The notes under the pieces were generated by a model, which saw only the letters and a program-made list of their open reading frames with translations, was not told where the DNA came from and searched no databases. Made by a program: the position numbers and the translations under genes. From Alphaproteobacteria bacterium (GTDB lineage: Bacteria > Pseudomonadota > Alphaproteobacteria > Rhizobiales > Xanthobacteraceae): a stretch of 9,552 bases of DNA. Within the stretch, counting starts at the first letter, position 1, and each line of letters opens with the position of its first letter. Of the stretch, positions 1-7,198 are shown one piece after another. The DNA lies in NCBI GenBank assembly GCA_005884465.1, contig VAZH01000372.1, forward strand, positions 1 through 9,552, read 5' to 3'.

Positions 1-1
1 C

Positions 2-418
2 GACGACTACATGACCAAACCCTTCCACAAGGACGAACTGGTTGCCCGCATCCATGCGATCGTGCGCCGTTCCAAGGGCCATGCCCAGTCGGTGATCCAG
101 ACCGGCGATCTCGTGGTCAATCTCGACACCAAGACGGTGGAAGTCGGCGGCCAGCGCGTGCATCTGACCGGCAAGGAATACCAGATGCTGGAGCTGCTCT
201 CGCTCCGCAAGGGCACCACGCTGACCAAGGAAATGTTCCTCAACCATCTCTATGGCGGCATGGACGAGCCGGAACTGAAGATTATCGACGTCTTCATCTG
301 CAAGCTGCGCAAGAAGCTCGCCAACGCCTCCGAGGGGCGCAACTTCATCGAGACCGTCTGGGGCCGCGGCTATGTGCTGCGCGAGCCGCACGAGGTCGAA
401 GAGCGCATTCCCGCCTGA
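2..418 (+). CDS. ctrA: Cell-cycle response regulator CtrA (3' part, 5' end outside window)
   Basis: This is the C-terminal 138 residues of an OmpR/PhoB-type response regulator. The reading frame is open from base 2 and enters inside the receiver domain at DDYMTKPF, which carries the conserved receiver lysine. A short linker ([14 protein letters not shown]) leads into a winged-helix DNA-binding domain, with the recognition-helix region at [16 protein letters not shown] and the C-terminal hairpin at [11 protein letters not shown]. These stretches match alphaproteobacterial CtrA very closely. CtrA is the master regulator that binds TTAA-N7-TTAA sites and controls division, flagellar and chemotaxis genes; it is phosphorylated through CckA and ChpT, and chpT lies 6 kb away. 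The protein ends in Pro-Ala. The promoter and most of the receiver domain are not visible. The gene ends at TGA (416-418), is followed by an intrinsic terminator, and is convergent with cheR. Identification is firm; only the extent is partial. Confidence 0.95.
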   Translation, partial: DDYMTKPFHKDELVARIHAIVRRSKGHAQSVIQTGDLVVNLDTKTVEVGGQRVHLTGKEYQMLELLSLRKGTTLTKEMFLNHLYGGMDEPELKIIDVFICKLRKKLANASEGRNFIETVWGRGYVLREPHEVEERIPA

Positions 419-433
419 TCAAAAGAGTTTACC

Positions 434-453
434 GAGAGCCCTGTCAGGCTCTC
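434..453 (+). repeat. Small hairpin between ctrA and its terminator
   Basis: GAGAGCC (434-440) and GGCTCTC (447-453) form a perfect 7-bp stem with a 6-nt loop. It lacks a following T run, so it is not an intrinsic terminator by itself. It may add 3'-end stability to the ctrA mRNA just before the main terminator; that role is inference. Confidence 0.55.
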
Positions 454-466
454 GCCTCCCGACTTG

Positions 467-497
467 GCCCCGCCGCAAATGGCGGGGCTTTTGTTTT
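467..497 (+). terminator. Rho-independent terminator of ctrA
   Basis: A perfect 8-bp GC-rich stem (GCCCCGCC at 467-474, GGCGGGGC at 481-488) closes a 6-nt loop and is followed directly by a T-rich tract (TTTTGTTTT, within 489-497). It starts 48 bp after the ctrA stop codon. The T tract is present only on the + strand side, so the site should stop ctrA transcripts and not those from cheR. Confidence 0.9.
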
Positions 498-554
498 GAG
501 GTTTAGGTCCGTATTGCGACACGCCTGCCACTAGCGGAAGTGGAACGCGCGTAT

Positions 555-593
555 GCTTGAACCTTCGTGAGATCTTTAGGCTCCGGTTCAAGC
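555..593 (-). repeat. Inverted repeat just downstream of cheR, possible operon terminator stem
   Basis: GCTTGAACC (555-563) and GGTTCAAGC (585-593) are a perfect 9-bp inverted pair with a 21-nt spacer. The structure begins 5 bp after the cheR stop on the minus strand, where a 3'-end hairpin would be expected. No convincing U tract follows on that strand, so it could protect the mRNA end or act with Rho rather than be a classical terminator. The rest of the interval between the ctrA terminator and cheR (498-598) shows nothing else recognisable. Confidence 0.4.
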
Positions 594-598
594 CGCGC

Positions 599-1480
599 TC
601 AGGGCGCCGCCGCCGCAGCAAACGCCTTCAACGCCGAGAGCGTCATCGCCGTTACACCGGCGCGCGCGGTTCGGGTGACGTTCGGGCGATACAGCCCGCG
701 CCGTTCCGGACAGGACCTGAAGGCGTCGGATATCCCGACCACGGATTCGGCCGCTCCCAGCGCCAGCACGCCGTCGGGTTCGAGCACCCTTGCCAGCCGA
801 TCGAAGATGTTAATCTTGGTGTCCTGGTCGAAATAGATCAGGACGTTGCGGCAGAAAATCACGTCGAACGTGCCGAGATGGGAAAAATCCTGCAGCAGGT
901 TGAGTTGCCGGTGCTGCACCATGGCGCGGATGTCGGCGTTGAGCTGCCACAGCTCTCCGGTTTGCGTGAAATACTTGACCAGCATCTGAATCGGCAGGCC
1001 GCGCTGGACCTCGAACTGGCTGAAGATACCGGCCTTGGATTTTTCAAGAACGCCTTGCGACAGATCGGTCGCGACAATTTCAACCCGCCACCCCGCCAGC
1101 GGAGCAAATTCCTTGATGCACATCGCGATCGAATAGGGCTCTTGCCCGGTGGAGGAAGCCGCACACCAGATCCGCAGGGAACGGCGGTTGGCCCGCGCCT
1201 GCACAAGCTCGGGCAGCACCGTCTGCCGCAGATGATCGAACGGAATCTTGTCGCGGAAAAAGAACGTCTCGTTGGTGGTCATCGCCTCGACCACCTCTAA
1301 GGTCAGCGCCTCGGCTCCGCTCTTTATTTTTGCAACCAGTTCGGCGATGCCGGAGAGACCGACCCTTCGCGCCAGCGGGGTCAATCGGCTTTCGACCAGA
1401 TATTGCTTGTCGGAAGACAGATCCAGGCCGGATCGCTCTTTCAACAGCTTGCGCAAGAACTCATAATCCATTGGCGTCAC
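599..1480 (-). CDS. cheR: Chemotaxis protein methyltransferase CheR
   Basis: CheR uses S-adenosylmethionine to methylate glutamates on chemoreceptors, the adaptation arm of chemotaxis. The 293-residue product is close to the E. coli length (286). The N-terminal helical domain (about 1-70) includes [24 protein letters not shown] (69-77) marks the start of the Rossmann methyltransferase domain. The SAM-binding segment is [10 protein letters not shown] (111-120), followed by ATDLS (137-141) and [14 protein letters not shown] (205-218). An alanine-rich tail of about 20 residues ends the protein. The start is GTG at 1480, supported by a GGGAGA ribosome-binding site 6 nt upstream (1487-1492) and by a 4-base GTGA overlap with the cheB stop, which implies translational coupling. 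An ATG three codons in (1471) is the alternative but lacks that spacing. It is the last gene of the operon. The receptor substrate is not encoded in the window. Motifs and context make the call secure. Confidence 0.95.
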   Translation of the reverse strand: MTPMDYEFLRKLLKERSGLDLSSDKQYLVESRLTPLARRVGLSGIAELVAKIKSGAEALTLEVVEAMTTNETFFFRDKIPFDHLRQTVLPELVQARANRRSLRIWCAASSTGQEPYSIAMCIKEFAPLAGWRVEIVATDLSQGVLEKSKAGIFSQFEVQRGLPIQMLVKYFTQTGELWQLNADIRAMVQHRQLNLLQDFSHLGTFDVIFCRNVLIYFDQDTKINIFDRLARVLEPDGVLALGAAESVVGISDAFRSCPERRGLYRPNVTRTARAGVTAMTLSALKAFAAAAAP

Positions 1481-2634
1481 GAACGATCTCCCGAAAACAA
1501 CCGAACCAGTTTCGGCGCGATCTGATCAAGCGGCATCACGGCGGCGCAGATGCCCGCATTCACCGCTGCCCCCGGCATTCCCCACACCACACTCGAAGCT
1601 TCATCCTGGGCGATCACGCTGCCGCCGGCTGCGACGATCTCCTTGCCGCCGCGCATCCCGTCCGAGCCCATGCCAGTCAGCACGACGGCCAGAATGCCGC
1701 CCTGCCAAACATCGATCGCGGAGGTGAACAATGGATCGACCGCGGGCTTGCAGAAATTCACCGGCGGTCCATCGTCGAGAGCGATCACGGCATCGCCGCC
1801 ATGCCGCGCGACGCGCATATGGCGGCCGCCCGGCGCGAGATAGATCTGGCCGGCCTTGATGATCTCGCCATCGAGCGCTTCGCGCGCCGGCCGCCGGCTC
1901 GAGCGCGCCAGATGCTCCGCAAGTATCGTCGTGAATGTCGGCGGCATATGCTGGGTGATCAGCACGGGAAAACGATCTATCACCGGGCGAAGCTCGGTGA
2001 CCATCGCCATCAATGCCTGCGGACCGCCCGTCGATGAACCGATCAACAGCGCGCGCGGCGCTTGGGTGCTGAACGCACGGCGCATGAGTTGCGGTTGCGC
2101 GACCGGCCGGCGCAGCAGCTCGCGCGGCTGATGGAGCGCCGACTCCGGAGCCGAGCTCGGTGAAGCCGGGGCTGCGCGGCGGACCTTGGCGCCGAGCTGA
2201 CGAATTTTCTCAACGAGATCGTGGCGGAAGATTTCGGCCGCACCCGCTTCGCGGGTGCTTTCGGGCTTTGGAATGTAATCCGATGCACCAAGCGAGAGCG
2301 CCTTGAAGCTGATCTCCGCGTTGCGGCGGGTCAGCGTCGAGGCCATGATGATGATGAGGTTGCGTTTCTTTGCCAACAGCAAGGGCAACGCGGAAATGCC
2401 GTCGAGGTCCGGCATCTCGATATCGAGCAAGGCAACATCGGGGTTGACGCGTTCGATCTGGTTGACGGCGTCGAGGCCGGTGCGCAGCGATGCCGCGACA
2501 ACCATGTCCGGTTCAGATCCGAGCCAGCGCGCGATCAACCCTCTGATTACGACGGAGTCATCGACCACCATTACCCGCAGCGGCGCTTGTCGCATCGCAT
2601 TCGGGGTCGAGGTACTTGCCAACGCAACACTCAT
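1477..2634 (-). CDS. cheB: Chemotaxis response regulator protein-glutamate methylesterase CheB
   Basis: CheB removes receptor methyl groups (and deamidates receptors in many species) once its receiver domain is phosphorylated by CheA. The 385-residue protein has a receiver domain (about 19-135) with acidic pair D25-D26, phospho-acceptor D71 in [11 protein letters not shown], a Ser-Thr pair near 99-100 and K123 in YIPKPES. A proline/alanine/arginine-rich linker (about 150-190) leads to the esterase domain (about 193-380). The catalytic triad looks intact: Ser201 in GSSTGGP, His229 in ITQHMPP and Asp325 in TGMGSDG. The ATG start at 2634 has only a modest TGGTGA ribosome-binding site 3 nt away. 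The gene lies 76 bp after cheY and overlaps cheR by 4 bases. The spacer to cheY (2635-2710) shows no clear signal. Domain content and triad leave little doubt. Confidence 0.96.
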   Translation of the reverse strand: MSVALASTSTPNAMRQAPLRVMVVDDSVVIRGLIARWLGSEPDMVVAASLRTGLDAVNQIERVNPDVALLDIEMPDLDGISALPLLLAKKRNLIIIMASTLTRRNAEISFKALSLGASDYIPKPESTREAGAAEIFRHDLVEKIRQLGAKVRRAAPASPSSAPESALHQPRELLRRPVAQPQLMRRAFSTQAPRALLIGSSTGGPQALMAMVTELRPVIDRFPVLITQHMPPTFTTILAEHLARSSRRPAREALDGEIIKAGQIYLAPGGRHMRVARHGGDAVIALDDGPPVNFCKPAVDPLFTSAIDVWQGGILAVVLTGMGSDGMRGGKEIVAAGGSVIAQDEASSVVWGMPGAAVNAGICAAVMPLDQIAPKLVRLFSGDRS

Positions 2635-2710
2635 TATTCACCAGACAGCGCACAAGCGGCACCATTGAAACGACAACGCCGAAGGCCGTTCAGCCGCCGG
2701 ATGACGCAGA

Positions 2711-3076
2711 TCAGATCAGGCCGACTTCCTGGAATTTCGCGGTGACGATTTCCTTGTCGAACGGCTTCATGATGTATTCGTTGGCGCCGGCATGAAGCGC
2801 GCGCGCGATGTGCGCGACATCGTTTTCGGTGGTGCAGAACACGACCTTGGGCTGGTCGCCGCCGGGCATACGGCGCAGATTGCCGAGGAATTCATAGCCG
2901 TCCATGACCGGCATGTTCCAGTCGAGCAGGATCGCATCGGGTAATCCGCGCTTGCAGACCTCCAGCGCTTTCTGGCCATCCTCGGCTTCGAGGATCTGGA
3001 AATCCAGGCCTTCCAGAATGCGCCTTGCGACTTTTCGAATGACACTCGAGTCATCGACCACCAGACATGTTCTCAT
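2711..3076 (-). CDS. cheY: Single-domain chemotaxis response regulator CheY
   Basis: This is a 121-residue stand-alone receiver domain. All switch residues are present: D8-D9 for Mg2+, phospho-acceptor D52 in LLDWNMPVMDG, T82-T83 in FCTTEND, aromatic switch Y101 and K104 in YIMKPF. CheY-P from CheA normally binds the flagellar motor switch; in alphaproteobacteria with several CheYs it may instead serve as a phosphate sink or act on other outputs, and the sequence does not decide this. The ATG at 3076 is chosen because the CheY fold begins directly there (MRTCLVVDD) and an AGAGG ribosome-binding site sits 5 nt upstream (3082-3086). A longer in-frame start at 3124 would add 16 residues with no family match. 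It lies between cheW (71-bp gap) and cheB. No CheZ phosphatase is nearby. Confidence 0.94.
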   Translation of the reverse strand: MRTCLVVDDSSVIRKVARRILEGLDFQILEAEDGQKALEVCKRGLPDAILLDWNMPVMDGYEFLGNLRRMPGGDQPKVVFCTTENDVAHIARALHAGANEYIMKPFDKEIVTAKFQEVGLI

Positions 3077-3147
3077 TTCAGCCTCTGCTTCTTCGAGAAA
3101 AGGGACGTTTCCATTGCAATTCAAGTTTACGCACGTTGCCGGCGACT

Positions 3148-3618
3148 TTATGCCGCCAGCATGTCAGGTGTGATTTCGAGCACGCGGTCGACGTCGAGCA
3201 CGACCATGAGCTGGCCGTCGAGGCGATGCACGCCGCCAGCGAGTTTTGCCATGCGCGGATCGAGGTTGACGGGGTTTTCCTCCCTGCCGTCGTCGGGGAG
3301 TCGCAAAACCTCGCCGATCTGATCGATCAAGAGGCCATAGGATTCGCCGCGCAGGTCGACGCCGACCGCCATCGGCGGCTTGCCGTCGTCGTTCTTCGGC
3401 AGGCCGAGACGGGCGCGCATGTCCACCACGGTGACGATGCGGCCGCGCAGATTCAGGACGCCGGCGATCTCGCCCGACGCCAGCGGCACGCGCGTCAGCC
3501 GCTCCGGCATGAACACGTCCTGGACGCGCGAGATCGGCAGGCCGAACAGCTGGCCGCCGATCACGGCGGTGACGTATTCGGCGACGGTGCCCTCGACTGT
3601 TTCGGTCTTGCTGGTCAT
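3148..3618 (-). CDS. cheW: Chemotaxis coupling protein CheW
   Basis: CheW is the adaptor that links chemoreceptors to CheA in the membrane-associated array. The 156-residue product is one CheW fold: a start strand at YVTAVIGGQLFGLPISRVQDVF, the core NLRGRIVTVVDMRARLGL with the conserved arginine at residue 60, then VGVDLRGESYGLLIDQIGEVL and GGVHRLDGQLMVVLDVDRVL. Two starts are possible. The ATG at 3618 is preferred because AAGGA (3626-3630) lies 7 nt upstream and the length suits the family. An in-frame ATG at 3657 would add 13 residues and overlap the cheA stop as ATGA, which would couple translation, but has a poorer ribosome-binding site. It ends in TAA. The second gene of the operon. The identity is clear; only the start is uncertain. 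Confidence 0.93.
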   Translation of the reverse strand: MTSKTETVEGTVAEYVTAVIGGQLFGLPISRVQDVFMPERLTRVPLASGEIAGVLNLRGRIVTVVDMRARLGLPKNDDGKPPMAVGVDLRGESYGLLIDQIGEVLRLPDDGREENPVNLDPRMAKLAGGVHRLDGQLMVVLDVDRVLEITPDMLAA

Positions 3619-3653
3619 GCTTTCATCCTTCATGCCGTCCGGCTGAACTTGTT

Positions 3654-6326
3654 TCATGCCGCCCGGTTGAGCTCGGCGGTCTGCTCCTTCAACGCCGCGA
3701 TCAGGCCGGGACGGTCGAACTTGGCGACATAATCGTGGAAGCCGGCCTGCCGCCCGCGCTCGATCGCCGCCGGCGACACCATCGAGGACAGCGCGATGAT
3801 CGGCATCGCGCTCAAATGCGCATCAGCCCGGATCGTCTCGGCGAACTCGAACCCGTTCATGTCGGGCATTTCGATGTCGGTCAGCACCGCGTCGAACGAT
3901 TGCCCCGAGCGCAGCGCCATCAGGCCCTCCTGCGCATTGGTGGCCACCCGAACCCGGTAACCGGCTGCTTTGAGGACCGGCGCCAGCATGTTGCGGAAGA
4001 ATGCGGAGTCGTCGACCAGAAGCACCGATTGCGCCGAGGCTGAGGGCCGCATTTCCTTGCGGCTGAACCAGTCGGCGAACGCCATCGGCAGGAAGTGGCC
4101 GACGTCGATCACTTCGGTGGCCTGGCCCTTGATCACGGCGGAGCCCAAAATGCCTTCTTCGCCCCCGGCGACCTCGATATCGAGTTTTTCCTCGACGATG
4201 TCGATGATCTCGTCGACCACGAGTCCCATCGAGCGGCCATCATCGGCGAACACCAGGATCGGCTGGGCGCCGGAGGTCGCGATCTTGACGCTTTCCATCT
4301 GCACCAGCGGCATCAGCTGGTCGCGGTATTGCACCATATAGCGGCCGTTGGAGAGCTCGATCTTGTCGGCGGCGATCTCTTCCAGCCGGGTGACGAGCGC
4401 GAGCGGCACTGCCTTCGGCTGATTGGTGCCGGCGCGGAACACCAGAAGCGAGGTCAGTTGCTCGGCGGCGCTGGCGCGCATCGCCGCGTTCTCGTCGGCG
4501 ATCTCGTGCGAGGCCGAGCTGCCGGCGCCGAGCGCCCTGGCGATGCCGTTGGGATCGATGATCATGATCACGGCGCCATCGCCGAGAATGGTATTGCCGG
4601 AGAACATGTCGATGTGGCGCAGTTTTGTGGACATCGGCTTGACCACGATTTCCTCGGTGTGGAACACGCCGTCGACCACGATGCCAAAAGTCTGGCTGCC
4701 GACCTGGGTCACCACGATAAAGCCGTTCTCCGGATCGGAGGAGGAGCCGTCGTCGATCTTGAGCAGCTTCTTGAGGTGCATCAGCGGCAACAGCTTGTTG
4801 CGCAGCCGAAGGACCGCGGTGTCCTTGATGCGCTCGATACGGTGCTCGGAATTGGCGCGTGCCCGCACCAGTTCGACCACCGACAGCTGCGGGATGGCAA
4901 AGCGGTCGCCGGCGGCCTCCACGATCAGCGCCGAGACGATGGCAAGCGTCAGGGGAATCTTGATGGTGACCGAAGAACCCTCGCCGGCCACCGACTTGAC
5001 GTCGATGGTGCCGCCGATCTGGTCGATATTGGTGCGCACCACGTCCATGCCGACCCCGCGGCCGGACACGCTGGTGACCTGAGCGGCCGTGGAAAAACCC
5101 GGTGCGAAGATGAACTTGTGGATCTGGGCTTCCGTCATCTTCTCGAGTTCGGCCTCGGTGACCAGACCGTTGGCGATCGCCTTGGCCTTGATCCTCTCGG
5201 TGTTGAGTCCGCGGCCATTGTCGGCGATGCAGATAATGATGTGGCCGCCTTCGTGATAGGCGGACAGCCGGATCGTGCCCTGCTCCGGCTTGCCGGCGGC
5301 CAACCGCTCGGCGGGGGTCTCGAGCCCGTGGTCGGCCGAGTTGCGCACCATATGGGTCAGCGGATCCTTGATCAGGTCGAGCACCTGGCGGTCGAGCTCG
5401 GTATCGGCGCCGTGCATCTCCAGCTCGATCTGCTTGCCGAGCTCGCCGGAGAGATCGCGCACGATCCGCGGCAGCTTCTGCCAGGCATTGCCGATCGGCT
5501 GCATCCGCGTCTTCATGACGCCTTCCTGCAGCTCGGCGGTGACGTTGGACAACCGCTGCAGCGGCACCTTGAACTCGGTGTCCTCGTGCCGCCTGGAGAT
5601 CTCCAGTAACTGATTGCGGGTCAGCACCAGCTCCGACACCATCGTCATCAGGTGTTCCAGCGTGTCCACATTCACTCGGATCGACTGGTTGGCGACGCGG
5701 TCACCCTCGGAAGTCTCGGACTCGGCAATTGCTTTTTTCGGCCCCGGCTTTTCCTGTTTCGGTGGCGCCGCGCGCTGCTCGGGCGCAGCTGCACGCTCGG
5801 CTGCGGTCTCGCGGAACGCGCGCTCCAGTTCATCCAGCGGCACTTCACCAGGGCGCAATTGCCGTTGCAGCGTCTGCGCCACCAATGTGCCCTGCTCGAC
5901 CGCGGGCTTCATGGGAGCATCCGGCGCAGCCGGTTCTGACATCGCTTCGATCCCCTGCTCGACCATGGCCTGCAGCTTGACAATCAGATCCTGATCATCG
6001 CCTTCCGGCTCGGCCTCCGTGGCTTCTAGCCCTGCAAGGATTTCCTTGATGCGGTCGATGCTGCTCAGGATCAGCGTGACGGCTTCCGCCGTCACCGGCA
6101 TGCCGTCGCGGAATTTGCCCATCAGGGTCTCGCCGGCGTGCGCCAGCGCTTCCAGCCGCGGCAAACCGAGAAAGCCGCAGGTGCCCTTCATGGTGTGAAC
6201 CAGGCGAAAGATGTTGTCGAGAATCCTGGCGTTGTTCGGATCCTGCTCGAACCGCACCAGCTGATTATCGACCGTATCCAGGCTTTCGTGGGTTTCCGTC
6301 AGGAACTCCCGCAACAGATCATCCAT
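3654..6326 (-). CDS. cheA: Hybrid chemotaxis histidine kinase CheA with C-terminal receiver domain
   Basis: CheA autophosphorylates in response to receptors and passes phosphate to CheY and CheB. At 890 residues it is much longer than E. coli CheA (654). Domain order: HPt/P1 (about 1-105) with phospho-site H44 in RLVHTMKG; a low-complexity Ala/Glu/Pro-rich linker (about 106-210) with no recognisable P2 domain; P3 dimerisation helices (about 212-275, ending EGVMKTRMQPIGNAW); a P4 ATPase with N box HMVRNSADHGLE (325-336), G1 DNGRGL (369-374) and G2 GRGVGMD (422-428); a first CheW-like P5 (about 462-600); a second CheW-like domain (about 622-755); and a receiver (about 767-888) with D772-D773, D817 and K869. 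All key residues are intact. The ATG at 6326 has a GAAGG ribosome-binding site about 8 nt upstream. It is the first gene of the operon. The receiver may act as an internal phosphate sink or regulator, which is inference. Confidence 0.96.
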   Translation of the reverse strand: MDDLLREFLTETHESLDTVDNQLVRFEQDPNNARILDNIFRLVHTMKGTCGFLGLPRLEALAHAGETLMGKFRDGMPVTAEAVTLILSSIDRIKEILAGLEATEAEPEGDDQDLIVKLQAMVEQGIEAMSEPAAPDAPMKPAVEQGTLVAQTLQRQLRPGEVPLDELERAFRETAAERAAAPEQRAAPPKQEKPGPKKAIAESETSEGDRVANQSIRVNVDTLEHLMTMVSELVLTRNQLLEISRRHEDTEFKVPLQRLSNVTAELQEGVMKTRMQPIGNAWQKLPRIVRDLSGELGKQIELEMHGADTELDRQVLDLIKDPLTHMVRNSADHGLETPAERLAAGKPEQGTIRLSAYHEGGHIIICIADNGRGLNTERIKAKAIANGLVTEAELEKMTEAQIHKFIFAPGFSTAAQVTSVSGRGVGMDVVRTNIDQIGGTIDVKSVAGEGSSVTIKIPLTLAIVSALIVEAAGDRFAIPQLSVVELVRARANSEHRIERIKDTAVLRLRNKLLPLMHLKKLLKIDDGSSSDPENGFIVVTQVGSQTFGIVVDGVFHTEEIVVKPMSTKLRHIDMFSGNTILGDGAVIMIIDPNGIARALGAGSSASHEIADENAAMRASAAEQLTSLLVFRAGTNQPKAVPLALVTRLEEIAADKIELSNGRYMVQYRDQLMPLVQMESVKIATSGAQPILVFADDGRSMGLVVDEIIDIVEEKLDIEVAGGEEGILGSAVIKGQATEVIDVGHFLPMAFADWFSRKEMRPSASAQSVLLVDDSAFFRNMLAPVLKAAGYRVRVATNAQEGLMALRSGQSFDAVLTDIEMPDMNGFEFAETIRADAHLSAMPIIALSSMVSPAAIERGRQAGFHDYVAKFDRPGLIAALKEQTAELNRAA

Positions 6327-6402
6327 GAAACAGGCCTTCGAACGCAGGGGCGCGCGACTTCGGCACGCCTTTCCAAGTTCGGCCAGCTTCTATGCAAAGC
6401 GT

Positions 6403-6417
6403 TTAATATTGGTTGAG
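6403..6417. promoter_or_regulatory. Degenerate CtrA-like box upstream of cheA
   Basis: TTAA (6403-6406), a 7-nt spacer, then TGAG (6414-6417) gives 6 of 8 matches to TTAA-N7-TTAA. It lies in an AT-rich patch (6400-6430) about 77 bp upstream of the cheA start. Alone it would be weak; it is listed because a better box lies 62 bp further upstream. Confidence 0.25.
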
Positions 6418-6478
6418 TAATAAAAGAACGGGCTCAACAAAGAGATAAGACGACTTGGTTGACACCGCCGGCAAGGTA

Positions 6479-6494
6479 TAAACCGCTGGTTAAC
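6479..6494. promoter_or_regulatory. Candidate CtrA-binding box between chpT and cheA
   Basis: TAAA (6479-6482), 7 nt, TTAAC (6490-6494) matches 8 of 9 positions of the CtrA consensus TTAA-N7-TTAAC. It lies about 153 bp upstream of the cheA start, in the only long gap before the chemotaxis operon. The 213-bp gap (6327-6539) is more AT-rich than its surroundings and holds no gene. I could not identify a confident -35/-10 pair for cheA on the minus strand. Confidence 0.45.
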
Positions 6495-6511
6495 CATATT
6501 TCGCGCCAGCG
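6484..6511 (-). repeat. Inverted repeat downstream of chpT
   Basis: CGCTGG (6484-6489) and CCAGCG (6506-6511) form a 6-bp inverted pair with a 16-nt spacer that contains most of the palindrome GGTTAACC (6488-6495). It begins 28 bp after the chpT stop. It could be a weak 3'-end hairpin for chpT, and it overlaps the candidate CtrA box. No strong U tract follows. Confidence 0.25.
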
Positions 6512-6539
6512 CCTTTCTCCAGCAAAGTGTGCGAGAGCT

Positions 6540-7187
6540 TCAAGAAGCAGTCACGACCACCGCTTCGGCCTCGGGCGCAAGCATCACTTTCAGTCCGCAG
6601 GACTGCGCCAAAAGCCGCGTGTAGTAAGGCTGCACCGCATGGGCATCGATCGCCGGGGCGTGGCCTGAGCTCAACAGATCGGCGATATTTTGCGGCATGC
6701 GGGCGTTGAGCCCGCTGGCGGCGACACGAAAGCCCATTCCATCGCCTTCACCGACCGCATCGACCGTGAGCACGCCGCCGCGCGGAATTGTCTGCTGCGC
6801 GATCACCAGCATGTTCAAAAGCAGCTTGACCTTGTTCTTCGACAACAACAGCCGCGGCAGATGCCACGCGATCGTGGTCTTGCCGTCCTCGAGATGACCG
6901 CGCGCCAGGGTCTGCGCGTCGCCGAGATCGATCTGCGCGCCCGACGATCCCGCAGCCCCAAACGCCAGACGGCAGAATTGTAGTCGCACGGATGCAGTCT
7001 TGGCGCTCTTGCGGATCAAATCGAGGGCAAATTCGCGGTCTTCCGGCTTGGGATTGTCGTCGAGCACCTCAAGCCCATTGACGATGGCGCCCACCGGACT
7101 GATGAGATCGTGGCACACCCGCGAACACAACAGCGCCGCGAGTTCCAGGGTATCAGGGGCGGGACCGGGAGACGAAGTGCCAGACAT
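6540..7187 (-). CDS. chpT: Histidine phosphotransferase ChpT
   Basis: ChpT relays phosphate from the hybrid kinase CckA to CtrA and CpdR. The 215-residue product has the expected build: an N-terminal two-helix phosphotransfer domain with LCSRVCHDLISPVGAI, phospho-site H26 followed by D27, and a degenerate GHKL-like C-terminal domain (about 85-215). The latter keeps an N-box-like stretch (KLLLNML, 121-127) but has no DxGxG ATP-lid motif, so it should not bind ATP, as is known for the family. The ATG at 7187 is chosen because AGGAA (7194-7198) is 6 nt upstream. An ATG at 7208 would add 7 residues with a weak ribosome-binding site. The frame stays open much further upstream only because it runs opposite cysQ. 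It is divergent from cysQ and lies upstream of cheA on the same strand. Its target CtrA is encoded at the left edge of the window. Confidence 0.92.
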   Translation of the reverse strand: MSGTSSPGPAPDTLELAALLCSRVCHDLISPVGAIVNGLEVLDDNPKPEDREFALDLIRKSAKTASVRLQFCRLAFGAAGSSGAQIDLGDAQTLARGHLEDGKTTIAWHLPRLLLSKNKVKLLLNMLVIAQQTIPRGGVLTVDAVGEGDGMGFRVAASGLNARMPQNIADLLSSGHAPAIDAHAVQPYYTRLLAQSCGLKVMLAPEAEAVVVTAS

Positions 7188-7193
7188 AAGATG

Positions 7194-7198
7194 TTCCT
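7194..7198 (-). promoter_or_regulatory. Ribosome-binding site that decides the chpT start
   Basis: AGGAA on the minus strand, 6 nt before the ATG at 7187. The competing in-frame ATG at 7208 has no comparable site, so translation most likely starts at 7187. Confidence 0.6.

Noticed and set aside
585..593. GGTTCAAGC resembles a tRNA T-loop.
   Set aside because: No acceptor, D-arm or anticodon arm can be assembled around it; it is one arm of the inverted repeat after cheR.
557..1300. Open frame of 247 codons on the + strand opposite cheR.
   Set aside because: Antisense shadow of cheR with Arg/Gln/His-rich composition and no family resemblance.
3077..3124. Sixteen-residue N-terminal extension of CheY.
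   Set aside because: The receiver fold starts at the ATG at 3076, which has a good ribosome-binding site; the extra residues match nothing in the family.
4095..5609. Long open frame of 504 codons on the + strand opposite cheA.
   Set aside because: It is antisense to the well-supported cheA, is rich in His, Asp and Leu as expected for a GC-rich shadow frame, and shows no domain or ribosome-binding site.
6459..6482. TTGACA followed by TATAAA on the + strand, resembling a strong promoter.
   Set aside because: The spacer is only 12 nt, too short for sigma-70, and no + strand gene follows. CTTGGT at 6454-6459 gives a 17-nt spacer but would still read antisense into chpT with no visible product.
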